A DNA stretch of 64,000 nt from JADJRG01 sp964474905 (lineage in GTDB: Bacteria; Myxococcota_A; Polyangia; Nannocystales; Nannocystaceae). Under the pieces are notes generated by a model. The model worked only from the letters and a program-made list of their open reading frames with translations, was not told the origin of the DNA and ran no database searches. Each line of letters opens with the position of its first letter. Within the stretch, counting starts at the first letter, position 1. Below are positions 25,412 through 34,608 of the stretch, in pieces. Both the position numbers and the translations under genes were made by a program. The DNA is taken from NCBI GenBank assembly GCA_964474905.1, contig CAYYUP010000019.1, positions 1-64,000 on the forward strand, read 5' to 3'.

Positions 25412-25721
25412 TTCTCTCGAGTTGTTTCGCGGCTGTACTGTCTAGACGACGGGGCTGCGAACTCAACTGTTGTGTTTGGCTTGGCTTGGTGGAGGTCGCT
25501 CGATGTGCACGCGGGCCTCCCACTGAATCCCGCCGGAGCCTTGCAAGGGTTGGTGGTTGGCCTCGCGCGGGCTCTGGGTGGGCGGAGAGTGAAGGCGTAA
25601 ACCGCCGTCAGAACGGGGTAGAAGCCCCAGTAAGGGGATGCGCATATTGCGCGTTCCGTGGTCCGCGAGGCCGAGTTTTTTGCGGTAGCATGCGCGCGAG
25701 GCCACGTCCTCCCCCCGCATC
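25412..25721. other. 310-bp divergent intergenic region
   Basis: Between the minus-strand Cys-repeat lipoprotein and the plus-strand 630-aa lipoprotein. I see no RNA gene or repeat. A short T-run (25675-25681) lies about 40 bp before the plus-strand start, without a convincing promoter pair. Confidence 0.5.
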
Positions 25722-27614
25722 ATGAGACCCCAGCGTTCTATTTTCGCCCTCTCCACGATCAGTCCGCTCACCCTTGTGCTCGCCCTCGGCGGTTGCACCA
25801 AGCACGAAGAGGAAAAACCCGCGGACGAAGCCGTTGGGGCCAAGGCGGCAGAGGTGCCTGCTGACGTCGCCGAGAAGCTCGCCAAGACCGCAGTACCCGG
25901 TGCGGTGCGCCTCGAGCACGACGCCGAAGAGGTGCTCGGGCACTTTGCGTTGCCAAACGCCTCGAAGCTGCTTGCCGACGTTCGCCAGCAGCTGGTCACC
26001 GATCAGTACCAAAATTTCCTCGACGAGGCGGGGCTGCGTTCGTTGGTCTCGTTGGCCCTCGACAAGCGAGGCAAGGTCGCGCAAAACATCGAGCTGGTTC
26101 AGCCGATGGGCTGCGCCGTCGTCGACTTCAAGACCTGGGAAAACCCGGTCTCCTGCACGTTCGGTTACAAGGGCGGGGTTAAGGCGCTGCTTTCGGACCT
26201 CGGCGGTCTCGGTCGCAAAGCGGACTCCGGTGATCACGTCGCGGTCTACGAGATCGAGGGCGAGCAGGTGTTCATCGACAGCATCGGCAATCATGTTGTG
26301 GTCGCCGCCCACGACGACCTCTTTAAAAAGACCCAGAGCTATCTGAAGAGCGACATCATCGATCGCGGCAACGCCATGATCGGTGATCTCGAGGTTGTCG
26401 CCTACACCGGCACCATCTGGGCCCGCTATCAAAAGGACATCGAGGGCCTGATGGCGCAGTTCCAGGACCTCTCCGCAAGCTCGCCCAGTGAGACCGGCAA
26501 TGCCAAGCTCGATACGGCAGTGAAGAAGTGGGTCGAGTACAATCAAAAGTCGACCCAAAAGAGCCTCGATCGCCTCTCTCAATTCGATCAAGTCGCGTTG
26601 TACGTGAACGTTGCCGAGGCCGGTGTGAGCTTCGGATTTACCGCGATCCCCACCGCGGGCAGCCAGGCCGAAAAAGAGGCGAAGCTCGCAGGGGGCCGGC
26701 TCATCGACCCCGCTTTTGTCAAAACTCTGCCCGTGAATTCGTGGCTCGTGGCGGCGTTTAACGTCAACCCCGAGGTCACCGACACCGAGCAGGTCCGCGA
26801 GATCCGCGAGCTGGCGATCGACACGTGGTGCGAGCTTGCTGGCCTCGACAAGGCTTCGGTGACCGCTTCAGTCAATGCTCACATCAAGGAGAGCCGAGGG
26901 CTCTTCGACGGACAAGGTGCCTTCGCGTTCTTTGATCAGGAGGGTGCGACCTTTGGGCTCGCCGCGGTCCAGCACCTGATGCCGGGGGTGAACGCCCGCG
27001 AGCTCTGGAAAACGTGGAATGCCAAGTTCACGCCCGTGGCCGTGCTCGGTAAGGAATTTTCGCAGTACATCACCTGGGAGTTCACGACGGATACCGCCGA
27101 GATCGACGGTGCGCCGATCGATCGTTGGGTGATCAAACCCGCTGCCAAGTTGCAGGCGGTGATCGACAAAAAGATCGCCGAAGAGCCGGACGCCAAGCAG
27201 ATGATCGATCAGTACTGGGGGCCGATAGCGCTGACCATCGATCGCGCCGAGACCAACGGCAATGTCGTCTGGGTGATCTCGCCAAAGGCCGAGGAGGCGG
27301 CGATGCGCCGGGTTCTCGCCGCACAAAAGGGCGATGGATCGCTCGCCAGCGACCCCGGCCTCGAGGCTATCTTCGCCCAAAATCAGGCACTCAGCGGTCT
27401 TGTGGCCTTTGACCTCAAGTCGACGCTCGGCTGGCTCAGCGGCTTCCCGGAGATCGCCGACAAGGTCGCCGAGGTCAAGGCAAAGCTCGGCAACAACCTC
27501 AGCGATGTGCAGCTGACGACGCTCACCCTGCCGAATGGGGTCATGACCTTTGAGTACGTCGTGACCCAGCCGCTGATCGAGCAGATCAAGGGCATGATCG
27601 CGGCCCAGGGCTGA
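25722..27614 (+). CDS. Large lipoprotein of unknown function
   Basis: 630 aa. Signal peptide with lipobox ALGGC (Cys25 region), then a short Lys/Glu-rich linker and one large globular domain to the end. I do not recognise the domain; segments such as VNSWLVAAFNVNPE and VAYTGTIWARYQKDIEGLMAQF suggest a mixed alpha/beta fold, and some features recall DUF3352-type secreted proteins, but not convincingly. It lacks the Ser/Thr linker of its lipoprotein neighbours, so it may face the periplasm instead. The gene ends at a bidirectional hairpin terminator. Confidence 0.8.
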   Translation: MRPQRSIFALSTISPLTLVLALGGCTKHEEEKPADEAVGAKAAEVPADVAEKLAKTAVPGAVRLEHDAEEVLGHFALPNASKLLADVRQQLVTDQYQNFLDEAGLRSLVSLALDKRGKVAQNIELVQPMGCAVVDFKTWENPVSCTFGYKGGVKALLSDLGGLGRKADSGDHVAVYEIEGEQVFIDSIGNHVVVAAHDDLFKKTQSYLKSDIIDRGNAMIGDLEVVAYTGTIWARYQKDIEGLMAQFQDLSASSPSETGNAKLDTAVKKWVEYNQKSTQKSLDRLSQFDQVALYVNVAEAGVSFGFTAIPTAGSQAEKEAKLAGGRLIDPAFVKTLPVNSWLVAAFNVNPEVTDTEQVREIRELAIDTWCELAGLDKASVTASVNAHIKESRGLFDGQGAFAFFDQEGATFGLAAVQHLMPGVNARELWKTWNAKFTPVAVLGKEFSQYITWEFTTDTAEIDGAPIDRWVIKPAAKLQAVIDKKIAEEPDAKQMIDQYWGPIALTIDRAETNGNVVWVISPKAEEAAMRRVLAAQKGDGSLASDPGLEAIFAQNQALSGLVAFDLKSTLGWLSGFPEIADKVAEVKAKLGNNLSDVQLTTLTLPNGVMTFEYVVTQPLIEQIKGMIAAQG

Positions 27615-27637
27615 GCTCACTCGCAGCTCTTAAACGC

Positions 27638-27682
27638 AAGAAACGCCGCCGCTCCGATTTGGGAGCTGCGGCGTTTCTCTTG
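27638..27682. terminator. Bidirectional intrinsic terminator
   Basis: A long stem (AAACGCCGC...CGCTCC paired with GGAGC...GCGGCGTTT, one mismatch) lies between convergent genes. On the plus strand it is followed by ctcttgtttt; on the minus strand it is followed by a weaker pyrimidine run. Confidence 0.8.
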
Positions 27683-27700
27683 TTTTAGTGTGTGGACCGG

Positions 27701-29470
27701 CTACTGCGGGTTGATGACTTTGAGTTGGAGACCGCCGGGATAGGCGTAGGAGGTCACCGGTGTGTAGCCGATTTGAATGACGCCGAAGGCGTCGTCGCTG
27801 GTCGCGAAGTGGCCGCCCTCGCTGAGGCTCCAGTCGGCGACTTGGTAGCCGCCGACCGTGTAGTAGCCGTCGACTGTTTGGCCGTCGACGAGCACGTCTG
27901 CGCCGCCGACCGGGCGGATGATCTGCGAGTAGTGCTGCGCGTAGTTGGTGCCGGTGACAAAGGCGTACGATTTGAGGAATTGCTCGGTGGGCACCATTTG
28001 GTACATCGATGGGTCACCGGTACCGGCGCCTGCATTTTGGCCCTCGAGGTACTGTACGGGCATAAAGGGCCCGTCGCCCGTGAACATAAAGCTCTCTTTG
28101 GTGCCAAACTGATAGTACTCGCCCTTGTCGAGGGTGACAGGGAACCCGGGCTGCGCCGGATCGGTGTCGATGGAGACCGCAGCGTCGCCGGAGTAGACCC
28201 GCCAGTAGTAGGTCTCGTTGCCCCGGGTGGGGGCGTGGGCGCCGACGTAGGTGTCGCCCCAGTATTCGAGGGGGATGCTCACCTCCTCTAAGTGATCACA
28301 GTAGACAGTTGGGTACATCGGCACGTTGCCGCATTCGGTCGCGCCGACCACCCATACCGGTTTGTCGGCTTCGATGATGGTGCCCGATAGATCGGTGTAA
28401 TCGGCGGATACGACGACATTGAGCGTGTCGTAGCGGTTCATCGAGACATCGGTGGCGGCCCCCTTGGCCAGGGCTGGAACGCCGCCACCACCGGCGGTTG
28501 CGGTGCCGGCGACGAAGTTGAGGGTCGTGCCGTCCTGGGTGGCGATCGCCGTGAAGTAGCTGGGGTAGTGGGTGGGAAAGGTGCCCGGATAGGAGGCGAC
28601 GACGTAATTGCCGGTGAGCGCGTGCTCGGGCAGCAGCATCGATGCGTCGTTGGTCGCCTGTGAGCCGATCGGCGAGTGCAGATAAGCGACCAGCGGGAGG
28701 TCGCTCTCGATCCGGTAGACGCCGCCCTTGCGGATGGTGGTCACGCTCTCGATCTGGGCGTTGTCGATGGTGAAGGTGTGATTGCCGCTCGGCGGAACGT
28801 CGACCGGTCCGCCGACGGGCTGCTCGGCGCCACCGCCGTTGGGCACGAAGTAGAGCTGCACTGCGGCCGGTAGATCGGTGGAGACGTTGCCGACGATCAT
28901 CGAATCTGGTTGGCCCGCCAGGTTGTCCATACGGTTGGCGAAGAACGAGCAGCCGATCGAGCTGGGATTCGCCTGGACCAGCTCGCAGAGCGAGACGCAC
29001 TGGCCGTCGAGGCAGCCCTCTTTGTCGGCGCAGGGCACGGGATCGCCGTAGCTTTGGCCCTCGTCGTCGCAGGTCTGGGTGCTGCTGTCGTCAAAGCAGC
29101 TCTGGGCGCCGGGGGTGCAGAGCTGAGGTTCGCCGGTGGTCGAACTGCCGCTCGAGGTGCTGCCGTCGGTGGTCGTGAGCGGCGCTGTCGTCGACGGATC
29201 GCTGTCGGTTGCATCGCCGGTGGAGGTGGTTGGATCGCCCGTGCTTGTGGTGGGGTTGCCTGTGCTTGTGGCACTGTCGCTGCCGCTGCCGTTGCTGGTC
29301 TCGGTCTCGTCGCCGGTCGACGTTGGCGCGGTGGCGGTGGCGGTTGCGGTATCCGTCAGCGTGTTGGAGCTCGCCGAGTCGGTGGCGCTTGACGTCGAGG
29401 CGGTACCATCATCACCACAGGCTGCGAGGAGAACGGAGGGCAGAAGGACAAGGGCGATGGGGAGGCGCAG
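27701..29470 (-). CDS. IgGFc-binding-like surface lipoprotein, apparent CTG start
   Basis: 589 aa if begun at CTG 29470. From 29470 the frame encodes a good lipoprotein signal (MRLPIALVLLPSVLLAAC, Cys18), then a Thr/Ser/Gly/Asp linker of about 90 residues, a Cys-rich segment, then the main domain. There is no in-frame ATG, GTG or TTG between the upstream TAG and the GTG at 29038, and starting at 29038 would lose signal and linker. The main domain (for example QLYFVPNGG, YVVASYPGTFPTHYPSY, VTSYAYPGG) resembles the IgGFc-binding N-terminal domain and the product encoded at 56511. It lies 23 bp after the multi-TM gene, consistent with cotranscription. A sequencing frameshift near the start is the alternative. 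Confidence 0.7.
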   Translation of the reverse strand: MRLPIALVLLPSVLLAACGDDGTASTSSATDSASSNTLTDTATATATAPTSTGDETETSNGSGSDSATSTGNPTTSTGDPTTSTGDATDSDPSTTAPLTTTDGSTSSGSSTTGEPQLCTPGAQSCFDDSSTQTCDDEGQSYGDPVPCADKEGCLDGQCVSLCELVQANPSSIGCSFFANRMDNLAGQPDSMIVGNVSTDLPAAVQLYFVPNGGGAEQPVGGPVDVPPSGNHTFTIDNAQIESVTTIRKGGVYRIESDLPLVAYLHSPIGSQATNDASMLLPEHALTGNYVVASYPGTFPTHYPSYFTAIATQDGTTLNFVAGTATAGGGGVPALAKGAATDVSMNRYDTLNVVVSADYTDLSGTIIEADKPVWVVGATECGNVPMYPTVYCDHLEEVSIPLEYWGDTYVGAHAPTRGNETYYWRVYSGDAAVSIDTDPAQPGFPVTLDKGEYYQFGTKESFMFTGDGPFMPVQYLEGQNAGAGTGDPSMYQMVPTEQFLKSYAFVTGTNYAQHYSQIIRPVGGADVLVDGQTVDGYYTVGGYQVADWSLSEGGHFATSDDAFGVIQIGYTPVTSYAYPGGLQLKVINPQ

Positions 29471-29493
29471 CTGCCCAAACTATCATGCATGTG

Positions 29494-30843
29494 TCATGGG
29501 TGGCGCAGGGCGAGAGCCGCTCGCAGGTCGCGGGAGCGCCACCAGAGCCACGTGGTCTCACCGATGCGTGCGACCGCGTAGGCGAAGAAACCGACGATCA
29601 GTCCCTGATGGTCGCCTCGGTAGACGCCGACGGCGAGCAGCGAGGAGCAGAGCACAAGAAAAACGGCCACCGACTCGGTGAGGGCGCCGGTGCGGCCTCC
29701 GTGCACGAGTACACCGCCGTACCAGCTGGCGAGAGCGCGTGCCCCCGGGATTGTGACACCACACCAGAGGCCCGCGCTCGCCAGTACGACCAGCTTTGGG
29801 CGCAGGCCTGAGAGTTCGCCAAACCACAGATCGGCGATCGGCGTCGCCGCGAAGGCGAGGCATACAAGGCTCAGGATCGCCGCCAGAAGCAGGGCGAAGC
29901 GCAGTAAAACCGCCGGCGCGCCCGGTCGATCGAGGGTCGAAATGACGACCTCATTAAAGGCAAAACCTGAGCTTTGGAGCAGGAAGAGCAGGCCGTTGAC
30001 CACGGGCCAGAGCGCCAGTGATTCGATCGCGTTGGGCATGCGGGCGAGGGCCGCTGCGCCGATCGGTTGGACCACGAGTGCGACCAGGGGAGTGAGCGCT
30101 AGCGGCACATAAAAGCGGAGGAAAGGTCGTCCACGGAGTACGCTCTTGGGGTCGCCGGGCAACAGCTTGTGGCGCACCAGTGGGTGGGTTTTGAGCGCGG
30201 CGTAGGTCGCCTCGGCCAGGACTCCGCCGATCACGGTTGCGGTCGCGACGACGATCCCCGAGGCGCCCAAGCTGTAGCCGATAACGAGGACCAGGCCGCC
30301 GGCGCTGAGTCGGACGAGGCTGCCCCGGGTCACCAGACCTGAGCGTCCGAGGCGGATGAGCACGCCCTGATTAAAGCGCCGCGAGGCGATCGCCCAGGTC
30401 CAGGGCGTCATGATCATCAGGCCCAGGCGGGCGGGCTCGACGGCCTGGGGGGGCGTGTCGAGCAGCGGTACCAGCACCCAATCAAAAAGCGGCGTGAAGG
30501 CGAGGGCGACGTGAAGGATCGTCAGCAGTGCGCTCAGCCGATGCATCGTGCGCCCGAGCGCGTCGTAGGCCGCCTGGTGTTTGCTGAGGGTCGTCGACGC
30601 CGCGAGCATCATGATGATCGGCGCCTCGACCAGCAGCGCGATCGGAAAAACCAAGCCGCCGTAGGCCGCGAGGTGGATCTCTGGGTTTGGCAGGCGGGCG
30701 ACGACTGCGGAGAGCAGCGGTAACTCGATGCCCATTAACATCCAGCTCGCCGCGAGCGGCCACCAACTCCGTGCGACATCAGCGAGCCGGATGGAGCCGG
30801 CGCTTGGGGGGGTGCTCACGAGCGCAGGAGGATAGCAGCGCAT
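29494..30843 (-). CDS. Multi-TM membrane protein, MATE/MOP or ANKH-like
   Basis: 449 aa with about 12 hydrophobic helices; ATG start at 30843, an alternative GTG a few codons later. The segment IELPLLSAVVARLPNPEIHLAAYGG near residue 40 and the internal similarity of the two halves suggest a MATE/polysaccharide-flippase-type exporter, or a relative of the ANKH family. I cannot choose between them. Its stop is just upstream of the CTG start of the IgGFc-like lipoprotein. The MarR gene lies just upstream on the same strand (about 30 bp), so the three could form one unit. Confidence 0.65.
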   Translation of the reverse strand: MRCYPPALVSTPPSAGSIRLADVARSWWPLAASWMLMGIELPLLSAVVARLPNPEIHLAAYGGLVFPIALLVEAPIIMMLAASTTLSKHQAAYDALGRTMHRLSALLTILHVALAFTPLFDWVLVPLLDTPPQAVEPARLGLMIMTPWTWAIASRRFNQGVLIRLGRSGLVTRGSLVRLSAGGLVLVIGYSLGASGIVVATATVIGGVLAEATYAALKTHPLVRHKLLPGDPKSVLRGRPFLRFYVPLALTPLVALVVQPIGAAALARMPNAIESLALWPVVNGLLFLLQSSGFAFNEVVISTLDRPGAPAVLLRFALLLAAILSLVCLAFAATPIADLWFGELSGLRPKLVVLASAGLWCGVTIPGARALASWYGGVLVHGGRTGALTESVAVFLVLCSSLLAVGVYRGDHQGLIVGFFAYAVARIGETTWLWWRSRDLRAALALRHP

Positions 30844-30873
30844 GGGGCCTGTGCCCGTGCACGGAGCGATAGG

Positions 30874-31353
30874 TCAGCTGTCCTCGGGCTCGCTGATGAG
30901 GGCATCGTGGAGGGCGAGAAGCGCCCCGTAGAGCGCTGCAGTGCGTCGGTCCCCGATCGCCAGGGCGAGCTCCTCTTCGGTCTCTCGGAGCTTGGCCATG
31001 CCGTCCAGCAGGGTCATGCCCGCATTCTCGGTGAATCGTATGAGTTTGGCCCGGCGGTCGCGGGGATCGGGCACACGAATCAGCACACCCATCAGCTGCA
31101 GCTCATCGACGAGCTGACCGACCGCTTGTTTAGAGATCCCAAGGCGGCGAGCGAGTTCGGTGAGGCGGGTGCCGGCGAGATCAATATGGGGAAAGAGCGC
31201 GGTATGGGCTGCGCGCAGTCGAGGTCCCTGCGGCGGCGTTGGCAGGCGTGCGAGCGCGCGTTCGTTGAGCAGCCGGGCGCACTTGAGCAGCAGCTGTGCC
31301 CAGCTCGCGCGCTTGACCGTTTCGAGACTCTTTTGGTCTGCCGGACCCGTCAC
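30874..31353 (-). CDS. MarR-family transcriptional regulator
   Basis: 159 aa winged-helix regulator. The recognition region ARRLGISKQAVGQLVDELQLMG and the wing VPDPRDRRAKLIRFTENA match MarR. It is divergent from the DUF4336 gene, with two near-identical palindromes (31384-31399, 31407-31422) between the genes. It probably represses itself and the DUF4336 gene and is released by an unknown small ligand. Confidence 0.9.
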   Translation of the reverse strand: MTGPADQKSLETVKRASWAQLLLKCARLLNERALARLPTPPQGPRLRAAHTALFPHIDLAGTRLTELARRLGISKQAVGQLVDELQLMGVLIRVPDPRDRRAKLIRFTENAGMTLLDGMAKLRETEEELALAIGDRRTAALYGALLALHDALISEPEDS

Positions 31354-31383
31354 TTGTCCCAGGGTAGGGGCCGAAAAATTATG

Positions 31384-31399
31384 GTCAACCAGTCTTGAC
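31384..31399. promoter_or_regulatory. MarR operator, copy 1
   Basis: GTCAACCAGTCTTGAC: inverted half-sites GTCAA and TTGAC separated by six bases, located between the divergent MarR and DUF4336 genes. A second copy starts 23 bp further on, about two helical turns. Confidence 0.7.
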
Positions 31400-31406
31400 T
31401 AAAATC

Positions 31407-31422
31407 GTCAACTATACTTGAC
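31407..31422. promoter_or_regulatory. MarR operator, copy 2
   Basis: GTCAACTATACTTGAC has the same half-sites and spacing as copy 1 and ends 7 bp before the ATG at 31430, so a bound repressor would block transcription or translation initiation of the DUF4336 gene. Confidence 0.7.
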
Positions 31423-31429
31423 TAAATCG

Positions 31430-32140
31430 ATGCCGAAGAACTCGCCGTTTGGTCCGCTTGTCCCCCTGGCCGACGAGTTATGGGGCTCTGAATACGAGCT
31501 GCGTCTCTCTCCGGGGTTTTACATGCCAGTGCGAATGACGGTGATCCGCGGTCCCGCAGGTCTGATGCTCTGGTCGCCCGGGCCCATCGACGACGCCCTA
31601 GCGGCTGCACTTGCGGAGCTCGGCGAGGTGAGTGCGCTAGTCGCGCCTAATCTCTTGCATCACCTTTTTATCGATTCGGTGCAGGCTCGATACCCCTCCT
31701 CGAAGCTCTATGTAGCTCCTGGTTTGGCGGCGAAGCGAGCCGATTTGAGGGCGAGCGGCGGTCTCGAATCGTTGCCGCCCGCCTGGGCCGATGAGCTTCG
31801 ATGGCTGACCATCGACGGGGCCGAGCGCCTGGGTGAAGTCGTCGCTTTGCACCGCCGAAGTCAGAGTCTGCTGGTCACCGATTTGCTCTTCAACATGGGG
31901 CCTGTGCGCGGTGTTTTGAGCCCATGCATACTCGGCCTTGCGGGTGTCTATCGGCGCTTCGCCCAGAGCCGATTGCTCCGCTTTTTGGTCGACGATCGGG
32001 CGGCCGCGGGGGCGAGCGTGCGCGCGTTCTTGGAGTGGCCGATCGAGCGCCTGATCCCGGCCCACGGGGCCCCCGTTTCGGGGTCCGAAGTGAAGGCCGA
32101 GATCGCCTCTGCCCTGCACTGGATGCTCCGCGCCAGCTGA
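31430..32140 (+). CDS. DUF4336 (metallo-beta-lactamase-fold-like) protein
   Basis: 236 aa from ATG 31430; a TTG four codons upstream lies in the operator and is less likely. The sequence matches DUF4336: a PFGPLVPLADELWGSEYELR opening, LMLWSPGPIDDALAAAL, VAPNLLHHLFI (HH in the position of the metal motif), and a final LIPAHGAPV. These proteins resemble metallo-beta-lactamase folds with a reduced metal site; activity is unknown. It is divergent from, and probably controlled by, the MarR protein. Confidence 0.8.
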   Translation: MPKNSPFGPLVPLADELWGSEYELRLSPGFYMPVRMTVIRGPAGLMLWSPGPIDDALAAALAELGEVSALVAPNLLHHLFIDSVQARYPSSKLYVAPGLAAKRADLRASGGLESLPPAWADELRWLTIDGAERLGEVVALHRRSQSLLVTDLLFNMGPVRGVLSPCILGLAGVYRRFAQSRLLRFLVDDRAAAGASVRAFLEWPIERLIPAHGAPVSGSEVKAEIASALHWMLRAS

Positions 32141-32196
32141 TCGTAAAACACCTGCGCACGCTATTTGGCGGCGATCTCGGAGCCTCGGGCGTCGCG

Positions 32197-33528
32197 ATGC
32201 GAGCTACTCTTGGTCAGGTGCTGGGCGATGGTGATGGCGACGTGAGCGGTGCTGCAAAGAGCGGCCTTTCGGAGATAGAGGTGTTGCGTCGCCGCTGCGC
32301 AGAGCTCGAGGCCAAGGCGCAGCATCTCGACATCATCAGCTTCTTCGCCGCATCGTTGCTCTACACCGAGACCGATCTCGACGACATTCTTTGGGATGTC
32401 GTCAACAATACGGTCTCTCGTCTCGGGATCGAGGATTGTGTCATCTACCTGCTCGAGGGTCGCGGCGACGTTTTGGTCCCGCGGGCGGCCTTTGGTCCCA
32501 AGGGAACCGTGGCTCGAAAGTCCGAGGATTTGCCGAGGATCCGAGTAGGTGAGGGCATCGTCGGGCAGGTTGCGGCGACCGGAGAACTCGCGCGCATCGC
32601 CGAGACACGCCCCGAACCGAACGCTCTCGCTGAAGAAGAGGAAGAACGCCGATCGGAGCTCGCGCTGCCGATTTTTTTTAATGATGAGGTCATCGGTGTG
32701 ATCGACAGTGAGCATTCCGAGCCCTCATTTTTTACCGATGCGCGGGTCGAGATCCTGCGCACGATCGCATCGATGACAGCCTCGCGGATCGGTCGGGCGC
32801 TCCTCGACGAGGGCTTGCGGCGGGCCAACGCAGAGCTCGAGGAGCAGGTGGCGCACCGCACCCACGAGCTGCTCTGCGCGGTGCAGCGCGGCGAAGAGCT
32901 GCTTCTCAACATCTTGCCTCGGCCGATCGCCCTGCGCCTGCAGGCGGGCGAGCGGCGGATCGCCGAGAGCTTCGACTCGGTGACTGTGCTCTTTGCCGAT
33001 CTCGTCGGTTTTACGGAGCGCGCTGCGGCCACCGATCCCGAGGCCTTGGTCGAGCTACTCAGCCAGGTATTTACCGCATTTGATGCGATAAGCGATCGTT
33101 TTGGCGTCGAGAAGATAAAGACGATCGGTGACGCCTATATGGTTGTCGCCGGCTTGCCGACGCCGCGCAGCGATCATGCCGAGGCGATGGCTGATACCGC
33201 CGTTGCGCTGCTCGAAGCGGTGGCCCGCGTCGGCGAGAAAATCGGCTCCAAGCTCGAAATCCGGGTCGGTATGCACAGTGGGCCAGTGGTTGCCGGCATC
33301 ATCGGCACTCGCAAGTTCGCCTACGATCTTTGGGGAGATACCGTGAACACCGCGAGTCGCATGGAGTCACACGGCGTGGCCGGCCGGATCCACGTTGCCG
33401 AGTCGACCTACAGGGCGCTGCGCTCTCAATTTTGCTTTGAGGAGCGGGGCGAGGTTGACGTCAAGGGGCTCGGGCTCATGCGCACGTATTTCTTGCTCGG
33501 TCGGGCCGCTTGCCCTGCGGATCCGTAA
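32197..33528 (+). CDS. GAF-domain adenylate cyclase (class III)
   Basis: 443 aa from ATG 32197; the longer frame from 31924 overlaps the previous gene by more than 200 bp. A short coiled coil (about 23-45) precedes a GAF domain (about 45-205, with RVGEGIVGQVAATGE and LALPIFFNDEVIGVID), then a linker coiled coil and the cyclase domain (about 255-430). Metal-binding Asp268 (FADLVGF) and Asp312 (TIGDAY) are present; Lys308 and Asp377 (YDLWGD) fit ATP specificity; Asn384 and Arg388 (NTASRM) complete the site. It should make cAMP under control of a ligand bound to GAF. Confidence 0.88.
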   Translation: MRATLGQVLGDGDGDVSGAAKSGLSEIEVLRRRCAELEAKAQHLDIISFFAASLLYTETDLDDILWDVVNNTVSRLGIEDCVIYLLEGRGDVLVPRAAFGPKGTVARKSEDLPRIRVGEGIVGQVAATGELARIAETRPEPNALAEEEEERRSELALPIFFNDEVIGVIDSEHSEPSFFTDARVEILRTIASMTASRIGRALLDEGLRRANAELEEQVAHRTHELLCAVQRGEELLLNILPRPIALRLQAGERRIAESFDSVTVLFADLVGFTERAAATDPEALVELLSQVFTAFDAISDRFGVEKIKTIGDAYMVVAGLPTPRSDHAEAMADTAVALLEAVARVGEKIGSKLEIRVGMHSGPVVAGIIGTRKFAYDLWGDTVNTASRMESHGVAGRIHVAESTYRALRSQFCFEERGEVDVKGLGLMRTYFLLGRAACPADP

Positions 33529-33550
33529 GCCCCGAAAGGGCGAGGCGTGC

Positions 33551-34561
33551 TCAGATATGTGATGGTGCGCTCAAAAGGGCGTGGTGATAGGCTAAAACCT
33601 CTCGGGCCAGGAAATAGGGCTCCTTGAGCAGGCGCCGTCGCATCGTCGCAGGGACTGTAAATGTACGTAGTCCGGCGCGCTCAAAGAGCAACTTGACCCG
33701 CGGTAAATGATAGTAGTGGCTGACAGCGACGACCCGGGTGGCCGACCGCTCGCGGGCCCAGGAGCGGGTATTGGCAACCGTGGCCGCGGAGTTAATGCCC
33801 TCTTCGTCGATGATGATCGCCGTTGGGGGCACACCCGCCGCGATCGCCCGATCGCGCATCGCTGCAGGCTCAGAGCCGCCGTGCTCTTCGTCTCTAGCGC
33901 CGCTCATCAAGAGCACCGGTGCGATGCCCTGTCGGTAGAGGCGCACGCCCTCATCGACGCGATCGGCCAGGGCTTCGGAGGGCGTGCCATCGCTGTAGAC
34001 CCGGGCGCCAAAGACGACAATGCAATCGGCGGAGCGGGCGTAGCGGGTGGGGCCAAAGGTGAACATCAGGATCAGTGGCAGGACAAGCGCGACCGCGGCG
34101 CAGCTGCTGGCGGTGATGAGCAGGCGCGGGCGACTCCAGGGTCTGCGGGCGGCGGGCGAGATGAGTTCGAAGGCGAGGGCGGCAGCGGTGGCGAGCACCA
34201 AGAGTGACGCCGGCAGCGGTAGTGGCAGGCTGGTCGTGATCCGGCCACTCTCCAGCAGTGCGAAGTAGACCCAAGTGTCGAGCACAGCCGAGATCGCGAC
34301 GAGAACGAGCGAGCCGACGCCGAGCATCCGCCAAAACCCCCGGAGCGGACGCAGGGCGTGGCCGATGAGCAACGCCCCGAGCCCCGCTTCTGCGGCCAGG
34401 AAGACCGCTCCGTTCGGCCGGCGAATCCAAGCCGAGATCGTATCAAAGCCGTGAAATAGCAACTCGCCGCCGACGTTGAGCAGCAAGAAAATTCCAAGAG
34501 CGACGCCGAGATCCGGGAGGCGAGATCGGGCGCCGTTCAGGATCGTGTGGATCACTGGCAT
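33551..34561 (-). CDS. DUF218 (YdcF/SanA-like) membrane protein
   Basis: 336 aa. About four or five N-terminal TM helices (1-185) are followed by a DUF218 domain: DCIVVFGARVYSDGTPSEAL, RVDEGVRLYRQGIAPVLLMSG, GINSAATVANTRSWA, VVAVSHYYHLPRVKLLF. SanA/ElyC-type DUF218 proteins affect envelope integrity and lipid-carrier metabolism, and this gene lies 47 bp downstream of ftsI, which agrees with an envelope role. Confidence 0.82.
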   Translation of the reverse strand: MPVIHTILNGARSRLPDLGVALGIFLLLNVGGELLFHGFDTISAWIRRPNGAVFLAAEAGLGALLIGHALRPLRGFWRMLGVGSLVLVAISAVLDTWVYFALLESGRITTSLPLPLPASLLVLATAAALAFELISPAARRPWSRPRLLITASSCAAVALVLPLILMFTFGPTRYARSADCIVVFGARVYSDGTPSEALADRVDEGVRLYRQGIAPVLLMSGARDEEHGGSEPAAMRDRAIAAGVPPTAIIIDEEGINSAATVANTRSWARERSATRVVAVSHYYHLPRVKLLFERAGLRTFTVPATMRRRLLKEPYFLAREVLAYHHALLSAPSHI

Positions 34562-34608
34562 CGGCGCTCGTACGCGCAGAGGGGCGCTCTGATTCCCTCT
34601 TTGTTCTG

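Noticed and set aside
31924..32196. N-terminal extension of the GAF-cyclase frame
   Set aside because: It overlaps more than 200 bp of the DUF4336 gene and has no domain; ATG 32197 precedes a plausible coiled coil.
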